Positions 1-10,055 of a stretch of 17,072 nt of DNA are shown here, piece after piece (position 1 is the stretch's first letter; every line of letters starts with the position of its first letter). The notes beneath the pieces are model-generated. The model was not told where the DNA came from. It did no database searches and saw only the letters and a list, made by a program, of their open reading frames with translations. The stretch is taken from contig JACZIY010000579.1 of the NCBI GenBank assembly GCA_014860845.1, positions 1 to 17,072 of the forward strand, read 5' to 3'. Origin of the DNA: Anaerolineaceae bacterium. Lineage in GTDB: Bacteria > Chloroflexota > Anaerolineae > Anaerolineales > Anaerolineaceae. A program made the position numbers and the translations under genes.

Positions 1-1034
1 AGCGGGCAGGAAAAGCAGCCATATTGCTTCTTTCCAAATTCATTCAAGCGTTTGGCGCGCAGTTTCATGGCTTTTTTCATCGGGTAATCGACATAGCCCA
101 CCCCCTTATAATTCTTGACCGGGGAATCGCCACTTTGCGCGGAAATAATGGTGGTCATATTGGTGCCCAGCGCAACGCCACCGTACATGGTGCCCATCAG
201 GCGTGGAATGATACTGCCAGGTGCAGCCAGTCCCATCTTTGAAACCCGCATCAATGGGGCAATATAATCCAGCTTGGTGCCGATGGCTTTGACCAGCTTG
301 CTGGATTTGAAATGTTTCATGCGTGCGAAATAATATTTGTTGAGTTCCTGTAGTTTAGGGCGATCGGCATACTCTATTTTTTCATTGGCGGTCAGGCAGA
401 TGGCTTTCAGTTTTTTGCTACCCATGACTGCACCCAGTCCACTACGGGCAGCAATGCGACCTTTATCGTTCACAATACCGGAGATTAAGGATAGATTTTC
501 CCCCGCCGGACCAATGGAAGCTACACAGGCACGCTGCCCGTATTTGGCCTTCATTTCCTCCTCAGTCTCAACCGTGTCCTTGCCCCACAAAAAGCTGGCA
601 TCCTCCAGAGAGATACCTTCCTGTGTGATCAATAGATAAACTGGTTTCTCCGATTGGCCATTGAAGATGATGGCATCAAATCCAGACCGTTTAATGGCTG
701 GTCCGAAAATACCTCCTGCATTGGCATTGCCCCAACCGCCATTGCTGAATTCACCATTGGATCGCCTTCCTTTACCCGTCAGTGGGCTCTTGGCGCACAC
801 CGACCAACGCCCTGAAAAGCCTGCCCCGGTACCGGTTAACAAGCCGGGAGTAAATGCGAGGATGTTGTCCGGTCCCAACGGATCGCTACCAGGTGGAATG
901 TGTTTATAGAGGTAATAGGCACCCAGGCCATATCCGCCCAGATAACGGCGATAGATCTCTTCCGGTAGTTCTTCGACCTGATATTGAAGGCGGCTTAAAT
1001 CAACCACCAAAATTTTTCCATGAACACCCTTCAA
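1..1034 (-). CDS. Aldehyde:ferredoxin oxidoreductase family protein, N-terminal part (runs off the left edge)
   Basis: Tungsten/molybdenum-pterin, [4Fe-4S] enzymes of this family oxidise aldehydes to carboxylic acids with ferredoxin, or reduce acids in reverse, in the cytoplasm of anaerobes. The frame is open for 344 codons to the window edge; family members are usually about 600-650 residues, so roughly half is visible. Family marks seen: a Gly-rich N-terminal domain, GPAGEN at residues 175-180, the pterin-site-like RSGLGAVMGSKKLKAI at 197-212, and the first two cluster cysteines, C340-F-S-C343-P, just before the edge. I chose TTG at 1032-1034 as start because AAAGGAG lies at 1042-1048, seven bases upstream, and the protein begins in the expected way (KGVHGKILVVDLS). 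No ATG fits as well. The substrate cannot be told; BamB-like and general aldehyde oxidoreductases share these motifs. A possible own promoter precedes it. Confidence 0.93.
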   Translation of the reverse strand, partial: MKGVHGKILVVDLSRLQYQVEELPEEIYRRYLGGYGLGAYYLYKHIPPGSDPLGPDNILAFTPGLLTGTGAGFSGRWSVCAKSPLTGKGRRSNGEFSNGGWGNANAGGIFGPAIKRSGFDAIIFNGQSEKPVYLLITQEGISLEDASFLWGKDTVETEEEMKAKYGQRACVASIGPAGENLSLISGIVNDKGRIAARSGLGAVMGSKKLKAICLTANEKIEYADRPKLQELNKYYFARMKHFKSSKLVKAIGTKLDYIAPLMRVSKMGLAAPGSIIPRLMGTMYGGVALGTNMTTIISAQSGDSPVKNYKGVGYVDYPMKKAMKLRAKRLNEFGKKQYGCFSCP

Positions 1035-1041
1035 GTTGAAC

Positions 1042-1048
1042 TCCTTTA
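1042..1048 (-). promoter_or_regulatory. Ribosome binding site deciding a TTG start
   Basis: The minus strand reads AAAGGAG here, seven bases upstream of the TTG at 1032-1034. It is the main reason to place the oxidoreductase start at that TTG. Confidence 0.75.
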
Positions 1049-1073
1049 GTAATGTTGGTGTTTTTCTACAACG

Positions 1074-1084
1074 ATGACAGTCAT
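1074..1084. promoter_or_regulatory. Small perfect palindrome in the oxidoreductase leader (possible operator)
   Basis: The plus strand reads ATGACAGTCAT, a perfect 5+1+5 palindrome. It lies about 40 bases upstream of the oxidoreductase start and downstream of the predicted -10 box, where a bound repressor could block transcription. Only the symmetry is seen; the function is inferred, and a palindrome this short can arise by chance. Confidence 0.25.
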
Positions 1085-1128
1085 GAGAAGTTTTTCGTTA
1101 TCCAGCTTTCCGTATCGTTACTATTTGT

Positions 1129-1157
1129 ATTCTAGCATTGAATCATCGAGATGTATG
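1129..1157 (-). promoter_or_regulatory. Possible extended -10 promoter for the oxidoreductase gene
   Basis: On the minus strand, TAGAAT at 1134-1129 is preceded by TGC, giving an extended -10 element. Seventeen bases upstream, CATACA at 1157-1152 matches three of six -35 bases. Transcription would begin near 1122, leaving a leader of about 88 bases. The weak -35 is acceptable with an extended -10, but this is a by-eye call. Confidence 0.4.
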
Positions 1158-1184
1158 TGGCCAAAGGGAAATTCTTAAATTGAG

Positions 1185-1225
1185 AAAAGCGTTTTGATTA
1201 TGAATCCTACTCGAAAAACGCTTTT
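1185..1225 (-). terminator. Hairpin straddling the glucan synthase stop codon, possible terminator
   Basis: The arms AAAAGCGTTTT (minus strand 1225-1215) and AAAACGCTTTT (1195-1185) pair perfectly over 11 bases around a 19-base loop that contains the TAG stop at 1209-1207. The second arm ends in TTTT followed by CTCAATTT, so the U tract is short and partly within the stem. The stem is AT-rich with a GCG core. It could end the stress-protein/glucan-synthase transcript or protect the 3' end of the mRNA. No other terminator-like structure is seen in the gap. Confidence 0.45.
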
Positions 1226-4200
1226 GGAAGATCATGAATTTCTGATTCACCCATGGTTATTTCAACAGAGTGGTCCTGTCCGTCATCCACAAGTGAAATG
1301 GTGGTATTGTCCAAAATTATTCCGTCCAGTTTTGTAAATATTACATTGTGGGTAACATGCACAGGGTTGATCACTTTAATAAGATAACTGGCTGTCCCGA
1401 ATTGATAACGAATCTCAAATCCATCCCAATCCGGTGGAATAACCGGATCGATCCACAGGGTGTTACCGGTTTTCTTGAAACCCAGAATGCCTTCCAGACC
1501 CAGGCGGTACATCCAGGCAGCAGAACCAGTGTACCAGGTCCAACCACCGCGACCACGATGGGGTGGCTGACTGTAGATATCGGCACAGATCACATAAGGT
1601 TCAACCCGATAGTTTGTGACCTTTTCCTTTGTATCAGACATATTAATAGGATTGAGCAGTTCGAAGAGTTCGCCTGCCTGTTTTCCATCTTTCAGATTGG
1701 CAAAGGCCCAGGCAGTCCAGGTAGCTGCATGAGTATATTGGCCGCCATTCTCGCGAATCCCTGGAAGATAACCTTTGATATAGCCTGGATCGTGCTCTGT
1801 TTCATTAAATGGTGGTGTAAAAAGCAGCGACAAACGGTCTTGAGGGTGAATCAATCTATTCAGTACCGAATGCATAGCCTTGCGGCTGCGGACTGAGTCA
1901 CCTGCTCCACTCAGTACAGACCACGATTGAGCGATTGAATCAATCTGACATTCCGGTTCCAGGATTGAGCCCAGCGGGGTTCCGTCATCATAATAAGCGC
2001 GGCGATACCAATCACCATCCCAGGCGAATTGCTCCACTGCTGTGGCATATTCTTTGGAACGAGCTCGATAATCGATCGCTATTTCGTTATCTCCCAAACT
2101 GTCACACAGGTTTGCAAAGCTTTCAAGGACATCACACAAAAACCATGCCAGCCAGACACTCTCGCCTTTTCCTTCTTCCCCTACTCGGTTCATGCCGTCG
2201 TTCCAATCACCAGAACCCATCAAAGGCAATCCGTGCGCCCCACGGGTAGCCCCTTTTACAATCGCCCGGTGGCAATGCTCAATCAAAGGATACGTTTCAT
2301 TTGTTTGCAGAAATTCACCATAATGTTCATTTTCGTCTTTATTCAATGGCTGTCCCTCCAAAAACGGAATTTGTTCCTGGAGAATACTTAGATCACCGGT
2401 GATTTCGACATATTTCGCTGTGACATAGGGAAGCCAAAGCAGGTCATCTGAGATGCGCGTTCTCACACCTCGCCCGGAAGGTGGATGCCACCAATGCAGC
2501 ACATCGCCTTCAACGAATTGGTGTCGCGCGGCATTCAAAATCTGATCGCGCGCAATCGTCGGGTCGATTGTTAAAAGAGCCATTATGTCCTGAAGTTGAT
2601 CGCGAAAGCCAAAAGCTCCGCTGGATTGATAGAATGCTGAACGGCCCCAAATGCGGCAGGAGAGACTCTGGTAAAGCATCCAGTGATTGAGGAGGAGATC
2701 AGTAGCAGGGTCAGGGGTGTGCACCTGCAACTTACCAAGCAATTGATTCCAAAATGCCTGCGTACGCTCCAAAGCAAATTCAACGTTAAGAGGCTCATGG
2801 TACTTAATGGCAAGTTCCAGCGCCTGATCCCTGTTTCTGCCCTGTCCCAGTACAAAGTAAATTTCTTCAACCGCTCCAGGCAATAGATCAAGATGTACCT
2901 GAAGAACTGCGCAAGGGTCCTCTCCTGGTGTAAGACGAGATTCTAATCCGATGCGCTTTAAAGCAGACGGAGATGCTAAGGTTCCACCACGTCCTATAAA
3001 TTCAGTTCGGTCAGCAGTCAACCCATGGATTTGTTTACTAGCGATGAGGAAAGCAGTTCGTTCACCAAATTCGCTGTTAAAGGGGTTCGTAGCTATCAAA
3101 CAAGCCGTGGCTGCATCATATTCGGAAATGATATAAGGCATGGAGGATGCATGGGTTTTTCCTAATGCCCATTCGATATATTGTGTAGCAGTAATCCGAC
3201 GGGTATAGTCATAATTATTTTCTATTCGTAAATGAATAATTTTTGCCGGGTCTTCAGGGCTGGCAAAGAGTGTTAGTCGCTGGCTGAGTCCATGGGAGCT
3301 GTGTTCGAAAATGGAATAGCCTGCAGCATGTGTAACACGATAGGGTTCGTCTGCCCCAGCAGGTAATGGTGTTGGTGTCCAAACAGCACCCGTTTCTTCA
3401 TCACGCAGGTATAGAACTTCACCTGATGGATCACAAACTGGATCATTAGACCAGGGTGTTAATCGATTTTCTCCACTGTTTTCTGCCCAGGTACTCTGGC
3501 TCCCGGTTTCGCTGACCATAAAACCAAAGTTTTGATAACCGATCACATTCACCCAGGGTGCAGGGGTAAACTCACCAGCAGGCAACTCGATTACATATTC
3601 ACGACCGTCTTTGCTAAAGCCACCATAACCGTTAAAAAACTGCAAGGATTCTTTACTGTTGATTTGTTTTGGTTCAATTGTTATGTTTATTTCTTTGGTA
3701 GTTCTGGAAGGAATAAATTCTGGTAAATGATGCACAAATGTTGAATATCCTGGCATCTGAGAAGAAAGTGATCCGTGTTTCCCCTGGACAAGGAACCGTC
3801 CAGCGGTTTGCAACAAATTGCGCTCTTCCAATTTAATCTGGTCCACATAAAGGATAAAAATCCCGCCCCGCTGATTCAGCCATTGTTCTCTTTGTAAGCG
3901 GCTGACCAGGCGATAGAGCATCCCACTTAATTCTGCGCCATAATCGGTTTGTTGATGATTGAGAATAACAACATCCACCATCAATCCACGTCTTCGTAAA
4001 AATTCATGAACCTGTAAAACCTCGTGAACCAGGTCGATCTGTTTGGGATCCTCAATCTCAACCAGAATATTAGGATAATCCCCCGATATTCCAAAGCGCC
4101 ATAATCCGGATTGACCAAGTTTATTAGCAGCAATTGTTTCTGGCGAAGTACGTGCCGACTTGTTTGGATACAGCAATGCTGAAAGGATCTGCATCGTATT

Positions 4201-7200
4201 TTTAAATAACTCGGAATTATAGTTGTGTTTGCCCAACCAGACCTGACCAGCCGTATTAGCCTCAATAAATGAACGCTCAATCAGTGCCCAATGACTGTAT
4301 CGATTAGCTAATGAAAGAATTGATTCCCGGCTGTCTCCAGCGAATGTAAGAAATGCCATTTCAGTGCTATTGTGTGGATTGACATCAATTTCAATTCCAA
4401 GGGAGAGGATAGGATCCAGGGTGGAGCCACTTGTACCTGTTAGGTATTGATCAGATGTGAGTGCTTCTGGATTGTGAATATTTCTACCTCGACCTATGAA
4501 GCGATTGCGGTCAGCTTCATGATAGACTGCGTGTTCGTTATTATTGGGCTTTCCATTTTTATTGACCACTACCATATGCCCCAGAAAGACGGGGGAGTCT
4601 TCATTGGAACGCAGACGTCTTGTGAAAATTTGCAAATTAAGTTCTGGTAAAAATTCAGTCTCAATAAAAAGCTTGTTGAAAGCAGAATGTTGGTTGTCAA
4701 TGTTCTGTTTTGTCAGAATTACTTCACTATATGAAGTCAGACGCAATGGGTGTAATTTTGTGTCGGTATTGTGTAAACGAATTAGGCGGATTTCAACCGG
4801 ATCATTAGGACAGATGGTGATTTCCATTGTAGAAGTGATATTTTCCTCAACCCGATTAAAGACAGCCTTATGTGCAAAGTAAGTTACCTGCATATTTGTT
4901 TTTTCACCGGAAAAGGGTTGATATCCGGCCGACCAAATCTTTCCTTGCGCAAAAGAATCTTCGTTATTTTCAAAAGAGTCCTTATTTTGAATATAAATCC
5001 AAGTTCCCCATGAGTCTTGCACACCATCAGCTTGCCAGCGAGTAAGATCTATGTCTCGCCAGCTACTATACCCACCACCCATATTCGAAATGATTAGACG
5101 ATAATAACCATTTGAGAGGAGATTTACTTGAGGAATCGAAGTATGTACAGGTACATTCCAGGGACTGACTTCAACAATGGTTTCAGATAAGCGTTGTATT
5201 CCTTTAACCTCTTCAGCAAAAGGTTTTTGTAATTCCAATGATTGCGCTACCTGTTCCTGGAGAAGCAATTCAACGCTCTGTATGCGTGGATCATTGTGCA
5301 TCCGGTATACCATTATGTTTTTATTAAAATAATTTGCCATGGCCATTAAGATCATTCCCTGATGATGAGCCATATATTCACGTACCACGGCTGAGGGCTC
5401 ACCCACCAATAACCGATGAGCTGTGAAATCAATGGCTTCATAAAGACCATATATACCCATACCATCATGTTCCATTAAGTTAACCAGATTTTGGGCTACA
5501 GCCTGGGGGTTAATACCAATTGCAATCATCGAGGCATAAGGGGCAACGACAAGATCATCGCTTAATCCTCGTTTAAAACCAAGTCCAGGAACCCCAAACG
5601 CTCGATACTGGTAATTTTGATTTCCGTCAAAGCGGTAATAACCTGATTCAGAGATGCCCCATGGCACGTCTTTTGCTTTTCCATAAACAATTTGATGGAG
5701 AACTGCGCCCAAAGCGCTTTCTGACAATAGTGTGCCTGGATAAGAAAGCAAGTAAAGTGTTGGCATTAGATATTCAAACATGGTCGCACTCCAGGAAAGC
5801 AATACCACTCGCCCTTCTACCCGGGTGAGTGGTCTGCCAAGCTGCAACCAATGGGATTTAGGCACATCTCCTTTTGCCAGTGCAATGATAGAAGCAATCC
5901 TTGCCTCAGAAGCAAGTAAATCGTAGTAATTTTTATCAAGTTCACCAACATCAAGGTTTAGACCAATGTGAAATATTCTCCGTTGGGGGTGGTAGAGGAA
6001 TTTAAAATCCATTTCTTCCACAAATATCTCTGCTCGGTTCGAAATTTCAGAGAAACTTTTTATCAGCGCTTCCGCATTTCCTTCTGCCTGTACCAACGCC
6101 TGTTCAAGCCCATCTAACCATTCGAGCGCTGCGCGAACCATAACAACTTCTTCGTTTGTGACTTTTGAAGGTTGAATTTCTTTCAACTTATTTCGCAATG
6201 CAGCTGTATTACTAAGACCATTTCTAACAAAAACATTAATTTTGTAGAGGTTTGGATTGTACGGTAACTTTTTTTGTAATTTTTGAACCTCATCTAGAAG
6301 GTGATTTTCTTCAAAAAATTCAGGAGTCTGTTCAAATAAGGGAATCCAGGGTACCAGTTCAGTGATAGTTCTTTTAATGACTTGATGGTGACGCGTAACC
6401 TGGGTTGCCACTTCCTGTAAATTGCGCATAGCATCCAAACTAAAAGAAGAGCGGCCTGCATCAATGAGCTCAATCAATTGCTTTGAGAGATCTGGCCAAA
6501 ATTTCCCATTTACATTCAAATATAGTTCATACCATCGATTGGGTTCTGTCTTTAAATGCCAGATTTCTTCTTCCATCTGTTCGATCTGACGAATGATTTT
6601 TTCAATAAATTGATCATGCTTTTTGTTACGCATCGCATTTAATGTCCTGGTCAGGTTTGAAATGGTGTCCAGATAACCCTGCCAATGGGCCCATCGAAAA
6701 ATACGGTCACGTGGCGTTTTTGTGCAAGCCTGTGTAATAATAATCAAACTGGCTGCCAGGTTGCCACTATCTACAGTAGAAACGTAACGTGGATTAAGTG
6801 GCTTCAATGTTTGCGTGTCGTACCAGTTTAAAAAATGCCCTCGGAAACGCTCCAACTGGTTTAATGTGTCCATAGTTGTTGACAGGCGGGTAGCCAGTTC
6901 AATTTGATCAAGGTAACCAAGATCATAAGCCGCTAATGTCGATGTGAACAGCAACCCAATATTGGATGGCGATGTGCGATGAGCAACGATCCCTATTGGG
7001 GATTCTTGAAAATGATCAGGGGGAAGCCAATGATCAACAGGACCAACAAACCTTTCAAAAAAGCCCCAGGTTCGCCTGGCAAGCTGACGAAAGAGCAAAG
7101 CCTGCTCATCACTCAGGGGGATGGTGTGACTTTTTATTCGGGAGCTGATCCATTGGGCGATTAAAGGTGACAACATCCATAACAGTAGGATGGGTAAAGC

Positions 7201-10053
7201 AATCATTAAACCTGGTGCTAACCTGTTTCCAAAAAAATATTGAAACCCCATGGTCAATCCAACCAAAGCCAGTGTACCCAACGCAGATGCCGTCATCCTA
7301 AACCAGATGGTTTTTCGATACATTTCCAGTCCAAAAAGGTGGGCGGTTTGAGCAGCTGTAGTCCATTGCAAAAGGTCGCGGTGACTGATCAACAGGCGAT
7401 ATAGAGTAGTCAAAATGGCATCCAATGCGTTATATGCTTCATATGGAAGGAAAGCCACTGCTAATAACCAGCGCAAGAGAGTCCGTTTTAAAGGATGAAA
7501 TGCAAATTCAATCGTTTCACCAGCCAGTGTCTGAATCGTACTCCTGGCCAAACTTGTGATTAAGGGAATACCCAAAGAAAGCAAAATGACAATAGCCCAG
7601 AGTATACTCAAAGATGGTATGAAAATGATGCCCAGAACATAGATTAATATAAGCGCAGGGGCAAGCAGCGATCGATTTAGATTATCGAACATTTTCCAGC
7701 GATTAATGGCTGAAATTTTTATCCTGAACTTTCCTGGTTGAAGCAGCCAGGGTAAGAGTTGCCAATCTCCACGGATCCAACGCTGTTGTCTTTTTACCTG
7801 GACATAATAATTTGGCGGATAATTCTCAACCATCGTGATATCCGTTACCAGTCCTGCCCTACCCATAATGCCTTCCAACAGGTCGTGACTGAGCACGCTA
7901 TTTTCGGGAATTCGATCACGCGTACTTTTTTCAAAAGCATCCAGATCATAAATGCCTTTGCCAACAAAGATCCCTTCACCGAAAAGGTCCTGGTAGATAT
8001 CAGAAACTGCCCGGGTATATAGATCCAGACCTTTGTCTCCAGCAAAGATACGTGTGAACCAGGAATAATCAGAACTTCTGGGATGAATCTCCATGCGCGG
8101 TTGCAGTATGGTGTAGCCGGAGATTACTCTTCCAGTTGCTTCATCAAACCTGGCATGATTTAACGGATGGGCTAATGTGCCAACTAAACGCCGGGCAGCT
8201 CCACTCGGTAAAATGGTGTCAGCATCCAGCGTAATCACAAACCGGATCTTTTGTAAGCCAGCACTCAATTTTGAGCCCGGACTAACATTTATGAATGAAA
8301 CATCCTTATTGCCTCGTAATAATAAGTTTAATTCATGGAGTTTGCCACGTTTACGTTCCCACCCCATCCAACATCCTTCTGAAGGATTCCATTTTCGTTT
8401 TCTGTGTAAAAAATAAAAAAGTTGTTTATCGTTTGTGTCAGGGGGTTGTGTTTGATCACTATTCTTTGAATACGTATATTTTGTATTCAAATCTTCCATT
8501 ACTGCAGCTGCATACCCAACCAATTCTTCATCTTCAGGTAAAACTTCACTATCTGCGTCAGGAAAATCTGTTAATAAAGCAAAAATCAAGCCAGATTCAG
8601 GATTACGAAGATATTGCATTTCTAGTTGACGGGAAAGATCCTGAATCTCCTGGCGACTGGTAATCATGGCGGGAATAACAACCAGGGTTTTAAATGGATC
8701 AGGAATCTCTTCCTTAAAAAGCAGCTTGGGCAGGATTTGAGGTTTTATGCTTAAGGTGATCAACCAATTGATCAGGTTGGTGGAAACATTCAATATCGGT
8801 ATCAGTAATAAAATTGACAATATGAGAACCGAAACCTTTTGCAAGGAAGTAGCTGACTGGAAAAAAACTGATTGAAATAAAACAAGAAAAAGAACCAACA
8901 AAAATGTCAACGCAATCAACAAGATACCACCAAGGTACAGCGCGCTGGCACGCTTCTTTACCCAGCGCTTGAATGCTGTTTTAAGATTTAGATGGTATCC
9001 AATTTTTGTTTCTAATACAGGCCGGCTCTCTCCCAGTAAGTAATCTCCAACATGCTGCTTCAAATTATAGGGGGGTGATACAAACTTATTATTATTTGAA
9101 GAAATGCCAGCAAATTCTTTTTCATTTTTGTCATATTCACTGGCTAAATTGAGTATGATTTCAGATATTTTTTTTTCTTCCAGGCCACTTGAAAACGAAA
9201 GTAATTCGATTTCTTTCCGATACATATCACGTGTTTTGAAATCCATTAATGAATATATGCCTGCTGGATCTGCGCGTAGGATTTGCTCAACATGACTGAC
9301 GGATTCAAACAAATCGTTCCAGTCTTGTTCGGAGATGGCGCGCAGACTGAGAATAATATTCGCTACAATCCCACTGACAGAGGAATTCCCTGATGTTGCA
9401 TTGATTGTAGAAATTGGCTCAATCTTTCCATCCGGAGGCGTAAATAAGGTTGGCAGGTCGGGTGGGCTCTCGGGTTGAATAACACTTACCAACACATGTG
9501 CCAGAATTTGTATCAATCTGTAGCGTAAAAAAATGGGTAATGCCCATAGTTCTCCCATCGTTAGGGTCACATCTTCCTGAACCTTAATCAGGGTAGCTTG
9601 CATGTCTTCCATATTTAACAAATATTTTTGGGAGGAAAGCTCAGCACAGCCAATCACATAGATGCGTGGCAAATCTATCAAAGAATTATCTATTAATTTT
9701 GGCAGCTGATTATAAAAACTTGTTGGTATATCCTGAGAAATTTGTTGAAAGGATCGCTTGATAATATAATAGTTGTCCAGCATCCACTCCGAAGCAAAGG
9801 TAAGAGAATTTCCTTTGTTGGTAGCCTCTCGAAAATAGGTGTGTGCCTTTTCTAACCAGGCACTATACAACTTAATTTCATCCTCCCCCAATACAGCCAT
9901 CTTTCCAGATTTTGATGGAAAAACACGGGCGTTCTGATAATTTTTTACCAGCGTTGTGGCTAATTCATTCAATTGTTCAGTTTTAAACAAAGTAGAATCT
10001 TCCGAGAAAGAACTATCCTGTTCTCGTTTTTCATTATTCGATTTATTCAGCAT
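1207..10053 (-). CDS. ndvB: Cyclic beta-1,2-glucan synthase (NdvB/ChvB/Cgs type)
   Basis: This membrane enzyme makes cyclic beta-1,2-glucan from UDP-glucose: initiation and elongation by the GT84 domain, ring closure by the middle domain, and length control by the GH94 phosphorylase domain. At 2948 residues it is close to the Brucella and Agrobacterium enzymes (about 2830-2870). Seen in order: the family N-terminal segment GELWALPIFLR near 166; hydrophobic segments around 371-437; GT84 motifs LDADT (D610, D612), D724 in LSHDLLEG and QQRWIRGDW from 756; further hydrophobic segments around 791-970, about six in total; the glucoamylase-like (PF10091/GH189) middle domain about 1350-1570, with GLSDD, YGLYEAIDF and HHQGM; two carbohydrate-binding beta-sandwich modules (about 1640-1900 and 2140-2400); and a GH94 catalytic barrel with GDWNDGM, D2619 being a likely acid position. 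The ATG start has GGGAG nine bases upstream. It starts 2 bases after the stress-protein stop. Function is by family; the gene symbol is by analogy. Confidence 0.93.
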   Translation of the reverse strand: MLNKSNNEKREQDSSFSEDSTLFKTEQLNELATTLVKNYQNARVFPSKSGKMAVLGEDEIKLYSAWLEKAHTYFREATNKGNSLTFASEWMLDNYYIIKRSFQQISQDIPTSFYNQLPKLIDNSLIDLPRIYVIGCAELSSQKYLLNMEDMQATLIKVQEDVTLTMGELWALPIFLRYRLIQILAHVLVSVIQPESPPDLPTLFTPPDGKIEPISTINATSGNSSVSGIVANIILSLRAISEQDWNDLFESVSHVEQILRADPAGIYSLMDFKTRDMYRKEIELLSFSSGLEEKKISEIILNLASEYDKNEKEFAGISSNNNKFVSPPYNLKQHVGDYLLGESRPVLETKIGYHLNLKTAFKRWVKKRASALYLGGILLIALTFLLVLFLVLFQSVFFQSATSLQKVSVLILSILLLIPILNVSTNLINWLITLSIKPQILPKLLFKEEIPDPFKTLVVIPAMITSRQEIQDLSRQLEMQYLRNPESGLIFALLTDFPDADSEVLPEDEELVGYAAAVMEDLNTKYTYSKNSDQTQPPDTNDKQLFYFLHRKRKWNPSEGCWMGWERKRGKLHELNLLLRGNKDVSFINVSPGSKLSAGLQKIRFVITLDADTILPSGAARRLVGTLAHPLNHARFDEATGRVISGYTILQPRMEIHPRSSDYSWFTRIFAGDKGLDLYTRAVSDIYQDLFGEGIFVGKGIYDLDAFEKSTRDRIPENSVLSHDLLEGIMGRAGLVTDITMVENYPPNYYVQVKRQQRWIRGDWQLLPWLLQPGKFRIKISAINRWKMFDNLNRSLLAPALILIYVLGIIFIPSLSILWAIVILLSLGIPLITSLARSTIQTLAGETIEFAFHPLKRTLLRWLLAVAFLPYEAYNALDAILTTLYRLLISHRDLLQWTTAAQTAHLFGLEMYRKTIWFRMTASALGTLALVGLTMGFQYFFGNRLAPGLMIALPILLLWMLSPLIAQWISSRIKSHTIPLSDEQALLFRQLARRTWGFFERFVGPVDHWLPPDHFQESPIGIVAHRTSPSNIGLLFTSTLAAYDLGYLDQIELATRLSTTMDTLNQLERFRGHFLNWYDTQTLKPLNPRYVSTVDSGNLAASLIIITQACTKTPRDRIFRWAHWQGYLDTISNLTRTLNAMRNKKHDQFIEKIIRQIEQMEEEIWHLKTEPNRWYELYLNVNGKFWPDLSKQLIELIDAGRSSFSLDAMRNLQEVATQVTRHHQVIKRTITELVPWIPLFEQTPEFFEENHLLDEVQKLQKKLPYNPNLYKINVFVRNGLSNTAALRNKLKEIQPSKVTNEEVVMVRAALEWLDGLEQALVQAEGNAEALIKSFSEISNRAEIFVEEMDFKFLYHPQRRIFHIGLNLDVGELDKNYYDLLASEARIASIIALAKGDVPKSHWLQLGRPLTRVEGRVVLLSWSATMFEYLMPTLYLLSYPGTLLSESALGAVLHQIVYGKAKDVPWGISESGYYRFDGNQNYQYRAFGVPGLGFKRGLSDDLVVAPYASMIAIGINPQAVAQNLVNLMEHDGMGIYGLYEAIDFTAHRLLVGEPSAVVREYMAHHQGMILMAMANYFNKNIMVYRMHNDPRIQSVELLLQEQVAQSLELQKPFAEEVKGIQRLSETIVEVSPWNVPVHTSIPQVNLLSNGYYRLIISNMGGGYSSWRDIDLTRWQADGVQDSWGTWIYIQNKDSFENNEDSFAQGKIWSAGYQPFSGEKTNMQVTYFAHKAVFNRVEENITSTMEITICPNDPVEIRLIRLHNTDTKLHPLRLTSYSEVILTKQNIDNQHSAFNKLFIETEFLPELNLQIFTRRLRSNEDSPVFLGHMVVVNKNGKPNNNEHAVYHEADRNRFIGRGRNIHNPEALTSDQYLTGTSGSTLDPILSLGIEIDVNPHNSTEMAFLTFAGDSRESILSLANRYSHWALIERSFIEANTAGQVWLGKHNYNSELFKNTMQILSALLYPNKSARTSPETIAANKLGQSGLWRFGISGDYPNILVEIEDPKQIDLVHEVLQVHEFLRRRGLMVDVVILNHQQTDYGAELSGMLYRLVSRLQREQWLNQRGGIFILYVDQIKLEERNLLQTAGRFLVQGKHGSLSSQMPGYSTFVHHLPEFIPSRTTKEINITIEPKQINSKESLQFFNGYGGFSKDGREYVIELPAGEFTPAPWVNVIGYQNFGFMVSETGSQSTWAENSGENRLTPWSNDPVCDPSGEVLYLRDEETGAVWTPTPLPAGADEPYRVTHAAGYSIFEHSSHGLSQRLTLFASPEDPAKIIHLRIENNYDYTRRITATQYIEWALGKTHASSMPYIISEYDAATACLIATNPFNSEFGERTAFLIASKQIHGLTADRTEFIGRGGTLASPSALKRIGLESRLTPGEDPCAVLQVHLDLLPGAVEEIYFVLGQGRNRDQALELAIKYHEPLNVEFALERTQAFWNQLLGKLQVHTPDPATDLLLNHWMLYQSLSCRIWGRSAFYQSSGAFGFRDQLQDIMALLTIDPTIARDQILNAARHQFVEGDVLHWWHPPSGRGVRTRISDDLLWLPYVTAKYVEITGDLSILQEQIPFLEGQPLNKDENEHYGEFLQTNETYPLIEHCHRAIVKGATRGAHGLPLMGSGDWNDGMNRVGEEGKGESVWLAWFLCDVLESFANLCDSLGDNEIAIDYRARSKEYATAVEQFAWDGDWYRRAYYDDGTPLGSILEPECQIDSIAQSWSVLSGAGDSVRSRKAMHSVLNRLIHPQDRLSLLFTPPFNETEHDPGYIKGYLPGIRENGGQYTHAATWTAWAFANLKDGKQAGELFELLNPINMSDTKEKVTNYRVEPYVICADIYSQPPHRGRGGWTWYTGSAAWMYRLGLEGILGFKKTGNTLWIDPVIPPDWDGFEIRYQFGTASYLIKVINPVHVTHNVIFTKLDGIILDNTTISLVDDGQDHSVEITMGESEIHDLPKAFFE

Positions 10054-10055
10054 AT

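Noticed and set aside
24..1039. Four short plus-strand frames opposite the left-edge gene
   Set aside because: They are antisense to the aldehyde oxidoreductase frame, which is open over the whole stretch and carries family motifs.
1035..1128. Molybdenum/tungsten cofactor riboswitch in the oxidoreductase leader
   Set aside because: The leader is under 100 bases and I cannot trace the multi-stem Moco fold in it. Only a short palindrome is seen.
1348..1896. Plus-strand 182-codon frame inside the glucan synthase gene
   Set aside because: It is antisense to the conserved GH94 domain, has no ribosome site, and its translation resembles no protein family. It is a shadow frame.
1640..9000. Possibility that the glucan synthase is a misassembled fusion of several genes
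   Set aside because: Domain order, length and all motif blocks match single-chain cyclic glucan synthases, and the frame is unbroken over 8.8 kb.
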